A stretch of DNA of 64,000 nucleotides from Alphaproteobacteria bacterium (GTDB lineage Bacteria; Pseudomonadota; Alphaproteobacteria; Caulobacterales; Hyphomonadaceae), in NCBI GenBank assembly GCA_018827375.1, contig JAHJYW010000048.1:124001-188000 (forward strand). Reading direction: 5' to 3'. The notes under the pieces are model-generated. The model was not told where the DNA came from, ran no database searches, and saw only the letters and a list, made by a program, of their open reading frames with translations. The position numbers and the translations under genes were made by a program. Shown here in pieces: positions 42,537-51,309 of the stretch; within the stretch, counting starts at the first letter, position 1, and each line of letters opens with the position of its first letter.

Positions 42537-43739
42537 ATGACCCTTTTCCGCGCATTTCTCCTGCTATTGACCTGTATTGTCTTCGGTTTTTCAGCCGGGG
42601 CCGATATTCGTGATGTCCGGGTGGTCGGCGACGGCGCACCGACGCGGATTACGGTCTGGAGTGACATTTCACAGGATGCGCAGGCTTTTCTGGCCGAATC
42701 GGGCGGCCAGCGCAGCCTTATCCTGCCGCTACAGGGTGAAACGCAGTCCCGCGCCGGAAATGGCATGGGGGGCGTGGCCAACTGGGCCCTGTCCGGTGGG
42801 CGCCTCAGCTTCCTTCTTGACCGCCCATTAGTCGTTTCGCGCGTCCTGTCGCTGCCACCAACGGGCCGTGAACCGGCGTGGCGCATCATTATTGACCTCG
42901 AAACCGTCTCTACGGCCCGGTTTGCCAGCATCGCCAAGCGCGACATGCAGCGCCTCGCCAGGTCCGAATCCGATGCCCGCAAGGCAACAATCACCCTGGC
43001 TGCCGCTGAAGTGGCTCCGATAGAGCCGCTCAGCCCGCGCAATCGCAAGGGCCACGGGCAATTCGTCATCGTGGTTGACGCAGGACATGGCGGCAAGGAC
43101 CCCGGCACCCAGTCGGCCAAGGGCCTGCTGGAGCGGGACGTGACCCTGAAAGCTGCGCTCTACTTGAAGGAATTGCTGGAAAAGGACCCGCGCTACACGG
43201 TTCGCCTGACGCGCGACGATGACCGGTTCATTGAACTGGAAGACCGGGTGACGCTTGCCCGCAAATGGGGCGCAGACCTGTTTATCTCGCTTCATGCCGA
43301 TGCTGCAGGCTCATCTGACGTTTCGGGCGCTTCGGTTTATACGATTTCCGAGCGCGGCGAACGCCGGATCGACCGGGAAGCCGACAAGAATGATTGGAAG
43401 ATCCCGATCGAAACAAGCGGGTCCAAGGTCGTCGGCAGCATCCTCGAAGATCTCGTCAAGCGCGAGACAAAGAGCCATTCGGCTGCTTTTGCCGAGGATT
43501 TGCTGCCCGAATTGAAGGCAGCGGGCCCCGTTCTGCGCAGCACGCACCGGAATGCGGGCTTCTATGTGCTGCTTGCGCCGGATGTCCCGGCTGTCCTGCT
43601 GGAGATGGGATTCCTGACAAATGCCGCCGATGCCAAGCGGCTACAGTCGGCCTCCGGACGCGAAAAATCCATGCAGGCGGTAAAACGCGGCATCGACAAG
43701 TTCTTCGACAGGCAGGAAGTCCTTGTCGCGTCTGATTAA
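42537..43739 (+). CDS. N-acetylmuramoyl-L-alanine amidase (AmiC-like, AMIN + Amidase_3)
   Basis: Cleaves peptide stems from peptidoglycan during daughter-cell separation. 400 residues: a signal peptide (about residues 1-22), an AMIN localisation domain (about 24-125) and an Amidase_3 zinc domain from about 176. Zinc ligands are likely His184 in VVDAGHGGKDPG, Glu199 and His263 in SLHADA, with catalytic Glu in LLEMGFLTN. The insertion between H263 and the last Glu, rich in charged residues (SERGERRIDREADKND), is the regulatory-helix region of AmiA/B/C. ATG at 42537 is preferred to a TTG at 42516. The TPR lipoprotein gene follows. Confidence 0.92.
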   Translation: MTLFRAFLLLLTCIVFGFSAGADIRDVRVVGDGAPTRITVWSDISQDAQAFLAESGGQRSLILPLQGETQSRAGNGMGGVANWALSGGRLSFLLDRPLVVSRVLSLPPTGREPAWRIIIDLETVSTARFASIAKRDMQRLARSESDARKATITLAAAEVAPIEPLSPRNRKGHGQFVIVVDAGHGGKDPGTQSAKGLLERDVTLKAALYLKELLEKDPRYTVRLTRDDDRFIELEDRVTLARKWGADLFISLHADAAGSSDVSGASVYTISERGERRIDREADKNDWKIPIETSGSKVVGSILEDLVKRETKSHSAAFAEDLLPELKAAGPVLRSTHRNAGFYVLLAPDVPAVLLEMGFLTNAADAKRLQSASGREKSMQAVKRGIDKFFDRQEVLVASD

Positions 43740-43803
43740 ATAGCGGGCCGGCTTGCGGCCTTTGACCCTTGCGGCAACGCGCGGTTGCTGAAAGATTGTG
43801 CAT

Positions 43804-45564
43804 ATGAACCTTTTCCGGCCTCTGTCAGCCCTATCCGCCATCCTGCTGGCCGGGTCGTGCGTCAGCACGCCTTCGGAAGACGATCTGCGCAACGCGCTGT
43901 TTTCGAATGGCCGTCCGGCCGAAGCTCAGGCCTATGGCGACTTTCTTGTCGCCCGCTTCGCGGCGATGACCAATGATCCGGAAACGGCCGCTGAATATTA
44001 TGCCGCTGCCATCGACACCGCGCCGGAAAAGTCCGGCATTGCTGAACGGGCGGTGTTTTCGGCGCTGCTGGCAGGCGATTATGATTCCGGCGTAGAACTG
44101 GCGAAACGGGCCAGCCAGGTTGGCAGCGAGGCGACACTCGTGCGCCTCACACTGGGCGTCGATGCCATGGTGCGTGGCAAGGAAAACGAAGCGGCGCCTT
44201 ATCTCGATGAAACCGAATATGGCCCGTTCAATCAGGTGATTGCGCGCGGCCTGTCCGCCTGGCGCATCGCTGACAAGGACGGCGCGGACGCCGCCGAGGC
44301 CTATCTGCGCAACGGTCTGTCAGGGGACGCCAATCTCGACAGCGCCACGCTGTACATGATGGGCCTCCTGCAGATGGCCGACAAGCATGACGCCGCCGCG
44401 CTCGCCACGTTCGAAACGCTCTGGGAATCCGGCGCAAGGCTGGCCGTCGGCGTGCACGCCCACGCGCAGCTTCTGGTCGCGGAGGGCGATGAAGCCCGCG
44501 CGCTCGAAATCCTTCAGACATTTCGCGACGATATCGGCGAGAATGCAGGCCTCGACGCCCTGCGAGCCGACATTCTTGCAGGGAACCGGATAAAGCCGAC
44601 ACGCCTGTCCACCCGCGAAGGCGCAGCGCTTGCTGTCTATGTGCCGGCGGCTGCTCTGATGATGCAGACCGATGACGACCTGTCCGGCGTCTATTTCGTG
44701 CTCGCGCTGGCACTCGACCCGGACTTGCAGGTCGCCCGCTCGCTCTGGGGCCAGTCGCTGGATAATGCCGGGCGGCGCCAGGAGGCGATTGCCGTCCTCT
44801 CGCGCATACCGAAAAAGTCGGAATTTTATGCCACTGCGCGTGGCCAGATGGCCTGGGCGCTGCGCCGGGAGGAGCGTAACCAGGAGGCGCTCGCCGTTGC
44901 GGCAGACGCTCTTGCGAGTTCTCCGGACCGGGGCCTCAAGATCCAGCTTGCCGATCTCTACCGCTCGCTCGACCGCGATAATGATGCTGAGCGCCTTCTG
45001 AGCGAGATCATCGCGCAGGATGCCGAGGCGGGCCGTCAGGACTGGCGCATCATCTATGCGCGCGGCACGACGTTCGAACAGACGGACCGCTGGAAAGAAG
45101 CGGAGTCAGATCTCAAGATCGCGCTGACCCTGCAGCCCGAAAATGCCTCGATCCTGAATTATCTCGGCTATGCCTATATCGACCGGGGCCTCAATTACGA
45201 CGCCGCGCTGAACATGATCCGCCGCGCGGTCGAGCTGGAGCCGCAATCGGGCTATATCATCGACAGTCTCGGTTGGGCGCACTACCGGATGGGACGCTAT
45301 GAGCTGGCCACGCGCTTCCTCGAGCGCGCCGTGGAGCTGTCACCCGGCGTCCTGCTGCTTAACGACCATCTCGGCGATGCCTATTGGCAGATGGGCCGCA
45401 AGACCGAAGCGCGCTTTCAGTGGCAAAGGGCGCTGAAGCTCGGGCCCAGCCCGGAAGACAAGGCCCGGATCGAGGCCAAGATGACGGGCGGCCCCATGAT
45501 GCCGGTCCTGAAGAAGGCCGAGTCCGATACGCCTGCAGGGCCCGCGGTCGCCCGCCAGCCCTGA
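43804..45564 (+). CDS. TPR-repeat outer-membrane-associated protein
   Basis: 586 residues with a signal sequence ending in LLAGSC, which may be a lipobox. At least eight tetratricopeptide-like units follow, clearest near the C-terminus: ENASILNYLGYAYIDRGLNYDAALNMIRRAVELEP, SGYIIDSLGWAHYRMGRYELATRFLERAVELSP and LLNDHLGDAYWQMGRKTEARFQWQRALKL. Proteins of this shape are conserved upstream of ispE in alphaproteobacteria; the function is unknown, possibly a scaffold in envelope assembly. It starts 64 bases after the amidase and ends nine bases before ispE. Confidence 0.85.
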   Translation: MNLFRPLSALSAILLAGSCVSTPSEDDLRNALFSNGRPAEAQAYGDFLVARFAAMTNDPETAAEYYAAAIDTAPEKSGIAERAVFSALLAGDYDSGVELAKRASQVGSEATLVRLTLGVDAMVRGKENEAAPYLDETEYGPFNQVIARGLSAWRIADKDGADAAEAYLRNGLSGDANLDSATLYMMGLLQMADKHDAAALATFETLWESGARLAVGVHAHAQLLVAEGDEARALEILQTFRDDIGENAGLDALRADILAGNRIKPTRLSTREGAALAVYVPAAALMMQTDDDLSGVYFVLALALDPDLQVARSLWGQSLDNAGRRQEAIAVLSRIPKKSEFYATARGQMAWALRREERNQEALAVAADALASSPDRGLKIQLADLYRSLDRDNDAERLLSEIIAQDAEAGRQDWRIIYARGTTFEQTDRWKEAESDLKIALTLQPENASILNYLGYAYIDRGLNYDAALNMIRRAVELEPQSGYIIDSLGWAHYRMGRYELATRFLERAVELSPGVLLLNDHLGDAYWQMGRKTEARFQWQRALKLGPSPEDKARIEAKMTGGPMMPVLKKAESDTPAGPAVARQP

Positions 45565-45573
45565 CCGCCGACA

Positions 45574-46461
45574 ATGCCCGCCCCACTCAGCATACTTGCC
45601 CCGGCCAAGGTGAACCTGTTCCTGCATGTCGGGCCGGTGAAATCCAACGGGCGGCACGAACTCGACTCGCTGGTCGTGTTTGCCGGTCCTGAAGCCGCAG
45701 ACAGGCTGACCGTTGAACAATCCGACACTCTCACCCTTTCGGTCACGGGCCCCGGCGCGGCAGAGGCTGGTGCGGGCGCAGACAATCTCGTGCTCAAGGC
45801 CGCGCGCGCCTTGCAGGCCGAGGCAGGTGTCAAAGAGGGCGCGGCGCTGCACCTTGAGAAGATGCTGCCAGTCGCAGCCGGCATTGGCGGCGGTTCGGCG
45901 GATGCGGCGGCCGCCCTGCGTCTGCTCACGCGTCTCTGGGACATTAGCCCTCGCCATGCCCGAACAATCGCGCCCCAGCTTGGCGGCGATGTGCCCGTGG
46001 CGCTGCTCGGACAGCCCGCTTTCATGCGCGGGGAGGGCGAACAGGTAGAGCCGGTGCGCTTGCCTGCGCCGCTCCCGGCCGTCCTGTTCAATTCCGGTAT
46101 TGCGTGTCCGACCGGACCTGTCTTTGCGGCTTTCGACGCCGCAGGCGGTGGGGCCGGTTTTGCGGAATGTGGGGCTTTGCCTGAGTTTGCCGATCTGGGC
46201 GGATTGATCGACTGGCTGGCCGGCCAGCGAAACGACCTGGAATCCCCCGCACTTACCCTCCATTCCGCCCTGAAGCCCCCGGAGCGGACCTTGAACGGTC
46301 CGACCGGCGCCTTGCTGACACGCATGAGCGGCTCCGGGGCCACCTTTGTCTGCCTTCACGGCACCCTTGATGCCGCCCGGGAATCTGCCGAGTCCCTAAG
46401 GGCGCAGCAACCCGAAGCATGGGTGCGCGCGACACTGCTTGGAGGGGCAGACCTGTCATGA
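45574..46461 (+). CDS. ispE: 4-diphosphocytidyl-2-C-methyl-D-erythritol kinase
   Basis: Phosphorylates CDP-methylerythritol in the non-mevalonate isoprenoid pathway. 295 residues; GHMP kinase features are APAKVNLFLHVGPVKSNGRHELDSLVVFA at the N-terminus and the ATP-binding glycine loop PVAAGIGGGSADAAAALRLL. The terminal GSGATFVCLHG motif is present. Its stop overlaps the glycosyltransferase start by four bases. Identification is firm. Confidence 0.95.
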   Translation: MPAPLSILAPAKVNLFLHVGPVKSNGRHELDSLVVFAGPEAADRLTVEQSDTLTLSVTGPGAAEAGAGADNLVLKAARALQAEAGVKEGAALHLEKMLPVAAGIGGGSADAAAALRLLTRLWDISPRHARTIAPQLGGDVPVALLGQPAFMRGEGEQVEPVRLPAPLPAVLFNSGIACPTGPVFAAFDAAGGGAGFAECGALPEFADLGGLIDWLAGQRNDLESPALTLHSALKPPERTLNGPTGALLTRMSGSGATFVCLHGTLDAARESAESLRAQQPEAWVRATLLGGADLS

Positions 46462-47492
46462 CACTGGTGCTTCTGGGCATGCCGATCGTCTCGGCACTGT
46501 TTTGCTGGCTGGTCATCCGGCTTGGCGTCGAGGACGCCCCCGATGGCGGCCGCAAGACCCAGGCCGCGCCGGTGCCGACATCCGGCGGCATTGCCATTTT
46601 TGCCACTGTCGCCTTTGGCCTCGGCCTGACGGGTGACCTGATCGCCATCTACAGCACAGAGCTGGCAGCGCTCCTGATCTTCATTCTTCTGGCCGTGATC
46701 ATTGGCATTTACGACGACATCAAGGGCATGGAATCGAAGCGCAAGCTGCTGCTGCTGGGCGCGATCTCGCTCTTCGCGGCGGCCTTTGGTCCGCGGCTGG
46801 GATATTTCCATCTGCCTTTCGGGCCCGGCGCCGGCTATCCGCTGCCCGTCTGGTTCTCCGTGCTGGGCGTCGGGCTTTGGCTGTTCGTTGTCGTCAATGC
46901 GACGAACTTCATGGACGGGGCCAACGGCCTCGCCATGGGCAGCGCGGCCATCATGCTTGTGTCATTCGCTATCCTTCTGAAATTGTTGGATATAACTGAC
47001 CCCGATACGGATGACGAAGCCATCATGAGCCACCTGGCCGCGCTCGCTGCGGCGGCGATCCTCGGCTTTCTTGTATGGAACATGGCGGGCAAGCTGTTTG
47101 CCGGTGATACCGGCGCCCTCGGGATGGGCGCCCTGCTGGGGGCTGCCGGTCTCATGGTGGCCTGCAGGCTGACCGTGTGGGAGCCGGTGATCCTGATCCT
47201 GCCCTTCCTGGTGGATGTTTTCCTGACGCTGATCTGGCGTGCCCGCGCGGGCAAGCACCTGTTTGAGGCGCACCGGGACCACGCCTATCAATTATTCCTT
47301 CGCGCCGGGTGGCCGCACTGGAAAGTTTCGGCACTGTGGGCGGGCATGACGTTTGCCTGCGGCGCAGGCCTGTTGGTCCTCGGCCCTGTCACAGGGGCGC
47401 GCATCATTTTCATCCTGCTGGCGCTGGGTATCGGACTATGGGTCTGGCAGCGTCGCACGCTCGGACGGCAACTGGATGCCGAAGGGCGCTAG
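46458..47492 (+). CDS. glycosyltransferase family 4 protein (WecA/MraY-like)
   Basis: Polytopic membrane enzyme, 344 residues, about 10 hydrophobic helices, that should transfer a sugar-1-phosphate from a UDP-sugar to undecaprenyl phosphate. Catalytic landmarks are IIGIYDDIKGM (Asp-Asp), VVNATNFMDGANGLA and AHRDHAYQLFLRAGW. In WecA/TagO-type enzymes the same motifs occur, so it probably starts an exopolysaccharide, O-antigen or holdfast-type glycan. The start overlaps ispE by four bases; ends convergent with the polyprenyl synthase, overlapping by four bases. Confidence 0.88.
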   Translation: MTLVLLGMPIVSALFCWLVIRLGVEDAPDGGRKTQAAPVPTSGGIAIFATVAFGLGLTGDLIAIYSTELAALLIFILLAVIIGIYDDIKGMESKRKLLLLGAISLFAAAFGPRLGYFHLPFGPGAGYPLPVWFSVLGVGLWLFVVVNATNFMDGANGLAMGSAAIMLVSFAILLKLLDITDPDTDDEAIMSHLAALAAAAILGFLVWNMAGKLFAGDTGALGMGALLGAAGLMVACRLTVWEPVILILPFLVDVFLTLIWRARAGKHLFEAHRDHAYQLFLRAGWPHWKVSALWAGMTFACGAGLLVLGPVTGARIIFILLALGIGLWVWQRRTLGRQLDAEGR

Positions 47493-48502
47493 TAGGCCCG
47501 TTCGACGCAGAAATCCGCCAGATCTTCCAGCGCGTCACGATACACACTCTGGGGTAGGCTGCGCAGTGCGCCCTTTGCCAGAGCTGCATAGGCTTGGGCT
47601 TCCTGGACGGTCGCTTCTGCGGCACCGGTTGCACGGATCAGATGGACCGCATGGGCCAGATCCTGCTCGGACTGCGTGTCGGGATGGAGCGCGCGATCCC
47701 AGAAGGCGCGGTCTTCGTCAGAGCCGCGACGCCGCGCGATGATCACCGGCAGGGTGATCTTGCACTCGCGGAAATCGTCGCCCACCGACTTGCCGATGAC
47801 TGTTGTCGTGCCGCCATAATCGAGCACGTCATCAATGATCTGGAAGGCAAGCCCGAGATTCTTGCCATAGGTGGCCAGGGCGTCGGCATGTTCATTGCTG
47901 CCTGTCGACATGGCACCTGTTTCGGCAGCGGCCTCGAACAGCGCGCCGGTCTTGGCCTCGACAATGGCGAGATAGTCTTCGGTGGGCAGGTCGCGCGCCT
48001 GCATGGCGGCGAGCTGGCGCACTTCACCTTCGGCAATGGTGGTCGATGCGGTGGCGAGCCGGTTCAGGATTTCGAGACTGTTTGTTTCAACAAGCAGGTT
48101 GAAGGCGCGCGCAAAGAGGAAGTCGCCAACAAGAATGGAGGCCTTGTTCCCCCAGATCGCTTTCGCTGCGGGCTTTCCGCGGCGCAGGTCGCTTTCATCC
48201 ACCACGTCGTCATGCAGCAGGGTGGCCGTGTGGATGAATTCCACGGCGGCCGCGAGGGCGTGAGTGGCGCGGCTTGTCGTGCCAACAGCGTGGGCGGCGA
48301 TCAGCGTGATCATGGGACGGAGACGCTTGCCGCCAGCGGACACGATATAACCGGAGAGATCCGGGATCACCGCGACGGGGCTCGTTGCGCGCTCAGCCAA
48401 CAGCACCTCAACCGCCGCAAGGTCGTCTGCGACGAGAACCTGCATGCGTTCGACAATCGAACCGATAGCCGCCTTGGATTTGGGTCTCGGCGCGAGGGTC
48501 AA
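47489..48502 (-). CDS. ispB: polyprenyl diphosphate synthase (octaprenyl/decaprenyl type)
   Basis: Makes the long isoprenoid side chain of ubiquinone. 337 residues with the first Asp-rich motif in LLHDDVVDESDLRRGKPA and the second in FQIIDDVLDYGGT, plus GGKRLRPMI. Start is a TTG at 48502, supported by AGGAG seven bases upstream. Chain length cannot be read precisely; the residues before the first Asp-rich motif (FIHTATLLHDD) allow long products. Divergent from the small lipoprotein gene. Confidence 0.92.
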   Translation of the reverse strand: MTLAPRPKSKAAIGSIVERMQVLVADDLAAVEVLLAERATSPVAVIPDLSGYIVSAGGKRLRPMITLIAAHAVGTTSRATHALAAAVEFIHTATLLHDDVVDESDLRRGKPAAKAIWGNKASILVGDFLFARAFNLLVETNSLEILNRLATASTTIAEGEVRQLAAMQARDLPTEDYLAIVEAKTGALFEAAAETGAMSTGSNEHADALATYGKNLGLAFQIIDDVLDYGGTTTVIGKSVGDDFRECKITLPVIIARRRGSDEDRAFWDRALHPDTQSEQDLAHAVHLIRATGAAEATVQEAQAYAALAKGALRSLPQSVYRDALEDLADFCVERAY

Positions 48503-48674
48503 GTAGGAACTCCTGTAGGATCAGCCTAAGCTTGGTATCTAGGCTTATGATATGCAAGCGCCAAGGACGACGCGGCACCGGGCCGCAGCTATATGGCGCA
48601 GCTTTGCCCAAGCCGCCATAGCCCGGCTGATCGTGGGGCTGGAACAGATGTCGTTTCTGGGCTTTATAAGAGAC

Positions 48675-49154
48675 ATGAAAACTCTCATGGCTGCCTCCGC
48701 TCTCGTTCTGCTCGCTGCGTGTGCAACTCATACGCCTTATGGCCCCGCCCGTTCCGATGGCGCCGCCGGATACACCTCGCAAAAGATCGAACAGGGACGC
48801 TACCGCGTTTCTTATACAGACAAGGACGTTGCCCGCTCGCATGATATGGCGCTGCTGCGCGCTGCCGAGATCACGCTTCAGGAAGGGGCCGACTGGTTCG
48901 AGATAACCGGCGGCTACACCGATCAGGATGCCGGCAGCGCGGGCCCGCGTTCGTCTGTCAGCCTCGGCGGATCGCGCGGTTCATATGGCAGCGGTGTGGG
49001 CATGGGCGTTGGCATTGGTATCCCGCTCGGATCAAGCGGATCGGATGTGACCACCGTTATCGATATGGTGACCGGCAAGGGCGAGAAGCCTGACCGTCCA
49101 ACTGTCTATGACGCCCGTTCAGTCGACATCAATCTCCGGGGCAATGCGCCCTGA
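48675..49154 (+). CDS. CC0125/CC1285-like lipoprotein
   Basis: 159 residues. Lipoprotein signal with LLAAC (Cys16). The mature part has YGPARSDGAAGYTSQKIEQGRYRVSYTDKDVARSHDMALLRAAEITLQEGADWFEI, the pattern of a small alphaproteobacterial envelope family recognised here from memory. It ends in a Gly/Ser-rich low-complexity region (SLGGSRGSYGSGVGMGVGIGIP). Function unknown. The DUF2007 gene begins at its stop codon. Confidence 0.8.
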   Translation: MKTLMAASALVLLAACATHTPYGPARSDGAAGYTSQKIEQGRYRVSYTDKDVARSHDMALLRAAEITLQEGADWFEITGGYTDQDAGSAGPRSSVSLGGSRGSYGSGVGMGVGIGIPLGSSGSDVTTVIDMVTGKGEKPDRPTVYDARSVDINLRGNAP

Positions 49155-49360
49155 TGGAGGAAGTCTTCCGCACCAACGACCTGGTGAAGCTCTCATACAT
49201 CGAGCACCTGCTGAACGAGGCCGGTATCCCCTATTTTGTGGCTGACCAGCATATGTCGGCCGTCGAAGGCAATATCGGCGCCTTTCCGCGCCGCGTGATG
49301 GTGCGTGAAGACGTACTGAGGGCCGCTGAACACGCATTGTCCGGAGTCGAGCGCGGGTGA
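49154..49360 (+). CDS. DUF2007 putative signal-transducing protein
   Basis: 68 residues: MEEVFRTNDLVKLSYIEHLLNEAGIPYFVADQHMS and FPRRVMVREDVLRAAEHAL, the DUF2007 pattern of a short ferredoxin-like (GlnB-type) fold. Function unknown. It begins at the last base of the preceding lipoprotein gene and overlaps the methyltransferase start by four bases, so these three are translationally linked. Confidence 0.85.
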   Translation: MEEVFRTNDLVKLSYIEHLLNEAGIPYFVADQHMSAVEGNIGAFPRRVMVREDVLRAAEHALSGVERG

Positions 49361-50085
49361 TCGCGACGACAAAGGATACGGTTTACCAGGGCCGCGTGAA
49401 ACTGGTGCAGCCATTAAAGGGATTCCGGGCAGGCAGTGACTCGCTGCTTCTGGCGGCGTCACTACAGGAACGGACAAGCGGGCAGGCTCTGGAACTGGGC
49501 TGCGGCTGTGGTGGCGCCCTGTTGCCAGCAGCGTTTCGCATGGCGGGCGTAGAGTTCACGGGCGTGGAAATCGATGCGGACATGGCGGTGCTCGCAGAGG
49601 CTGGTGCCGTGTCCAATGGGTTTGGGGGCCGGGTGGCTGTGGTGGCGGCTGAGGCCTCCGACTGGGTCAAGGCCCATGAAAACCGTTTCGATCTCGTCTT
49701 CGCCAATCCGCCCTATTTTGAACCTGGCCGTATCTCCCCGCCGGGTGAGGGCAAGACGAGCGCTTACCTTGAATCGCTGGATGTTGCGGGCTGGGTGAAG
49801 GCCATGGTCTTCGCCGCCAAGCCCCGTGCGCCTGTCGTACTGGTGCACAGGGCGGCGGAACTGGCGCGGTTGCTGGCGGCGCTGGACCGGCAGACCGGCG
49901 ATATCACCGTGCTGCCCATCGCCGCAAAACCGGGCGAGGAGGCACGACGCGTGCTGATACGTGGGCGCAAGGGCCTGAAGCGCGGACCGGTCAGATTGTT
50001 GGCGCCGTTCCACACGCATGACGCTGCAGGCGCGCCTTCCGAGGCGAGCCGGCGTGTCACCGAAGGCCATATGATCGCCTGGTAG
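49357..50085 (+). CDS. tRNA1(Val) (adenine-37-N6)-methyltransferase-like protein
   Basis: SAM-dependent N6-adenine methyltransferase of the TrmN6 family, 242 residues. SAM motif ALELGCGCGGALLPAAF, GVEIDADM, and the catalytic NPPY in FDLVFANPPYFEPG followed by PPGEGKTSAYLESLDVAGWVK. QPLKGFRAGSDSLLLAA at the N-terminus is a TrmN6 hallmark. Target RNA not provable from sequence. Overlaps DUF2007 by four bases. Confidence 0.87.
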   Translation: MIATTKDTVYQGRVKLVQPLKGFRAGSDSLLLAASLQERTSGQALELGCGCGGALLPAAFRMAGVEFTGVEIDADMAVLAEAGAVSNGFGGRVAVVAAEASDWVKAHENRFDLVFANPPYFEPGRISPPGEGKTSAYLESLDVAGWVKAMVFAAKPRAPVVLVHRAAELARLLAALDRQTGDITVLPIAAKPGEEARRVLIRGRKGLKRGPVRLLAPFHTHDAAGAPSEASRRVTEGHMIAW

Positions 50086-50102
50086 CGCGAATGGCCGCGA
50101 CA

Positions 50103-50123
50103 TGCCCGGCCGCTGCCGGGGCA
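50103..50123 (+). terminator. hairpin downstream of TrmN6-like gene
   Basis: TGCCCGGC pairs with GCCGGGGCA (one bulged G) around CGCT, 17 bases after the stop codon. No T-run follows. Confidence 0.4.
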
Positions 50124-50206
50124 AAGTCGTTCGATTTCAACTTGCAAACGCTTGGCAGGCCCCCACCTCAGATAGAGAATAAGGGCTCACAGGAAAGGCC
50201 CGTTGC

Positions 50207-50344
50207 ATGATGTTCGGCGTTCTTCTCTTTGGGTCTGTCATCTTCGGACTCGGTATTGCCATGCTGGGTCATCCGGCCATTTACCGAGCGCTGACCGGAC
50301 GCAAGGCCGGATCGGCAGACCACCCGGATTCCAAAGGCCTCTGA
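50207..50344 (+). CDS. very small membrane protein
   Basis: 45 residues: MMFGVLLFGSVIFGLGIAMLG is a single hydrophobic helix, followed by HPAIYRALTGRKAGSADHPDSKGL, a short polar tail. AGGAAAGG lies upstream of the double ATG at good spacing, and codon third positions are G/C-rich. It lies between the TrmN6-like gene and glyQ, on the same strand, 62 bases before glyQ. No family recognised. The ribosome binding site and membrane helix make translation likely. Confidence 0.6.
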   Translation: MMFGVLLFGSVIFGLGIAMLGHPAIYRALTGRKAGSADHPDSKGL

Positions 50345-50406
50345 CGCTTGCGCGGTGGAGCGCTGCCCTGTAGGTCCGGGCGATACGAAATTTCCGGACA
50401 GTTTCC

Positions 50407-51309
50407 ATGCCAGCGCCCAAAGCCCAACCAAAACCGAAATCCTTCCAGGACCTGATCCTGACGCTGCAGGCCTATTGGGCCGAGCAGGGCTGCGCGATCC
50501 TGCAGCCCTATGACATGGAAGTCGGCGCCGGTACGCTGCATCCGGGCACGGTGCTGCGCGCGCTGGGGCCGAAGAACTGGCGGGCGGCCTATGTGCAGCC
50601 GTCGCGGCGGCCGAAGGACGGACGCTATGGTGAGAACCCCAACCGGCTTGGCCATTATTACCAGTTCCAGGTAATCCTGAAGCCGAACCCGGCGAACCTG
50701 CAGGACCTCTATCTGACGAGCCTCTACAAGATCGGCATTGACCCGATGGTGCACGATATCCGCTTCGTGGAAGACGATTGGGAGAACCCGACTGTCGGCG
50801 CCTGGGGCCTCGGCTGGGAAGTCTGGTGCGACGGGATGGAAGTCAGCCAGTACACCTATTTCCAGCAGGTCGGCGGGCTCGACGTGTTCCCGGTTTCCGG
50901 CGAGCTGACCTACGGGCTTGAGCGGCTCGCGATGTATGTGTTCGGCGTCGACAATGTATACGACCTGCCGTTCAACGATCCTGACTCTGCCGTGCCGCTG
51001 ACCTATGGCGACGTGTTCCTTGAGAACGAGCGCCAGCAGAGCGCATTCAATTTTGAGCATTCCGATGTCGAGATGCTGAAGCGCTGGTTTGCCGATTGCG
51101 AGAGCCAGTCGAATGCCCTGCGCGCTGCGGACAAGCCGCTGCCAGCTTATGACTATGCGCTGAAAGCCAGCCATACATTCAACCTGATCGATGCGCGCGG
51201 CGCCATCAGCCCGACCGAGCGGCAGGCCTATATCGCCCGCGTGCGCGATCTGGCGCGCGGCGCAGCTGCCCAGTGGGCAGAGCAAGAGGAGGCTCGCGCC
51301 AATGTCTGA
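50407..51309 (+). CDS. glyQ: glycyl-tRNA synthetase alpha subunit
   Basis: Catalytic subunit of the tetrameric alpha2-beta2 glycine-tRNA ligase. 300 residues with [86 protein letters not shown] and LERLAMY, all GlyQ signatures. It overlaps glyS by eight bases. Confidence 0.97.
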   Translation: MPAPKAQPKPKSFQDLILTLQAYWAEQGCAILQPYDMEVGAGTLHPGTVLRALGPKNWRAAYVQPSRRPKDGRYGENPNRLGHYYQFQVILKPNPANLQDLYLTSLYKIGIDPMVHDIRFVEDDWENPTVGAWGLGWEVWCDGMEVSQYTYFQQVGGLDVFPVSGELTYGLERLAMYVFGVDNVYDLPFNDPDSAVPLTYGDVFLENERQQSAFNFEHSDVEMLKRWFADCESQSNALRAADKPLPAYDYALKASHTFNLIDARGAISPTERQAYIARVRDLARGAAAQWAEQEEARANV

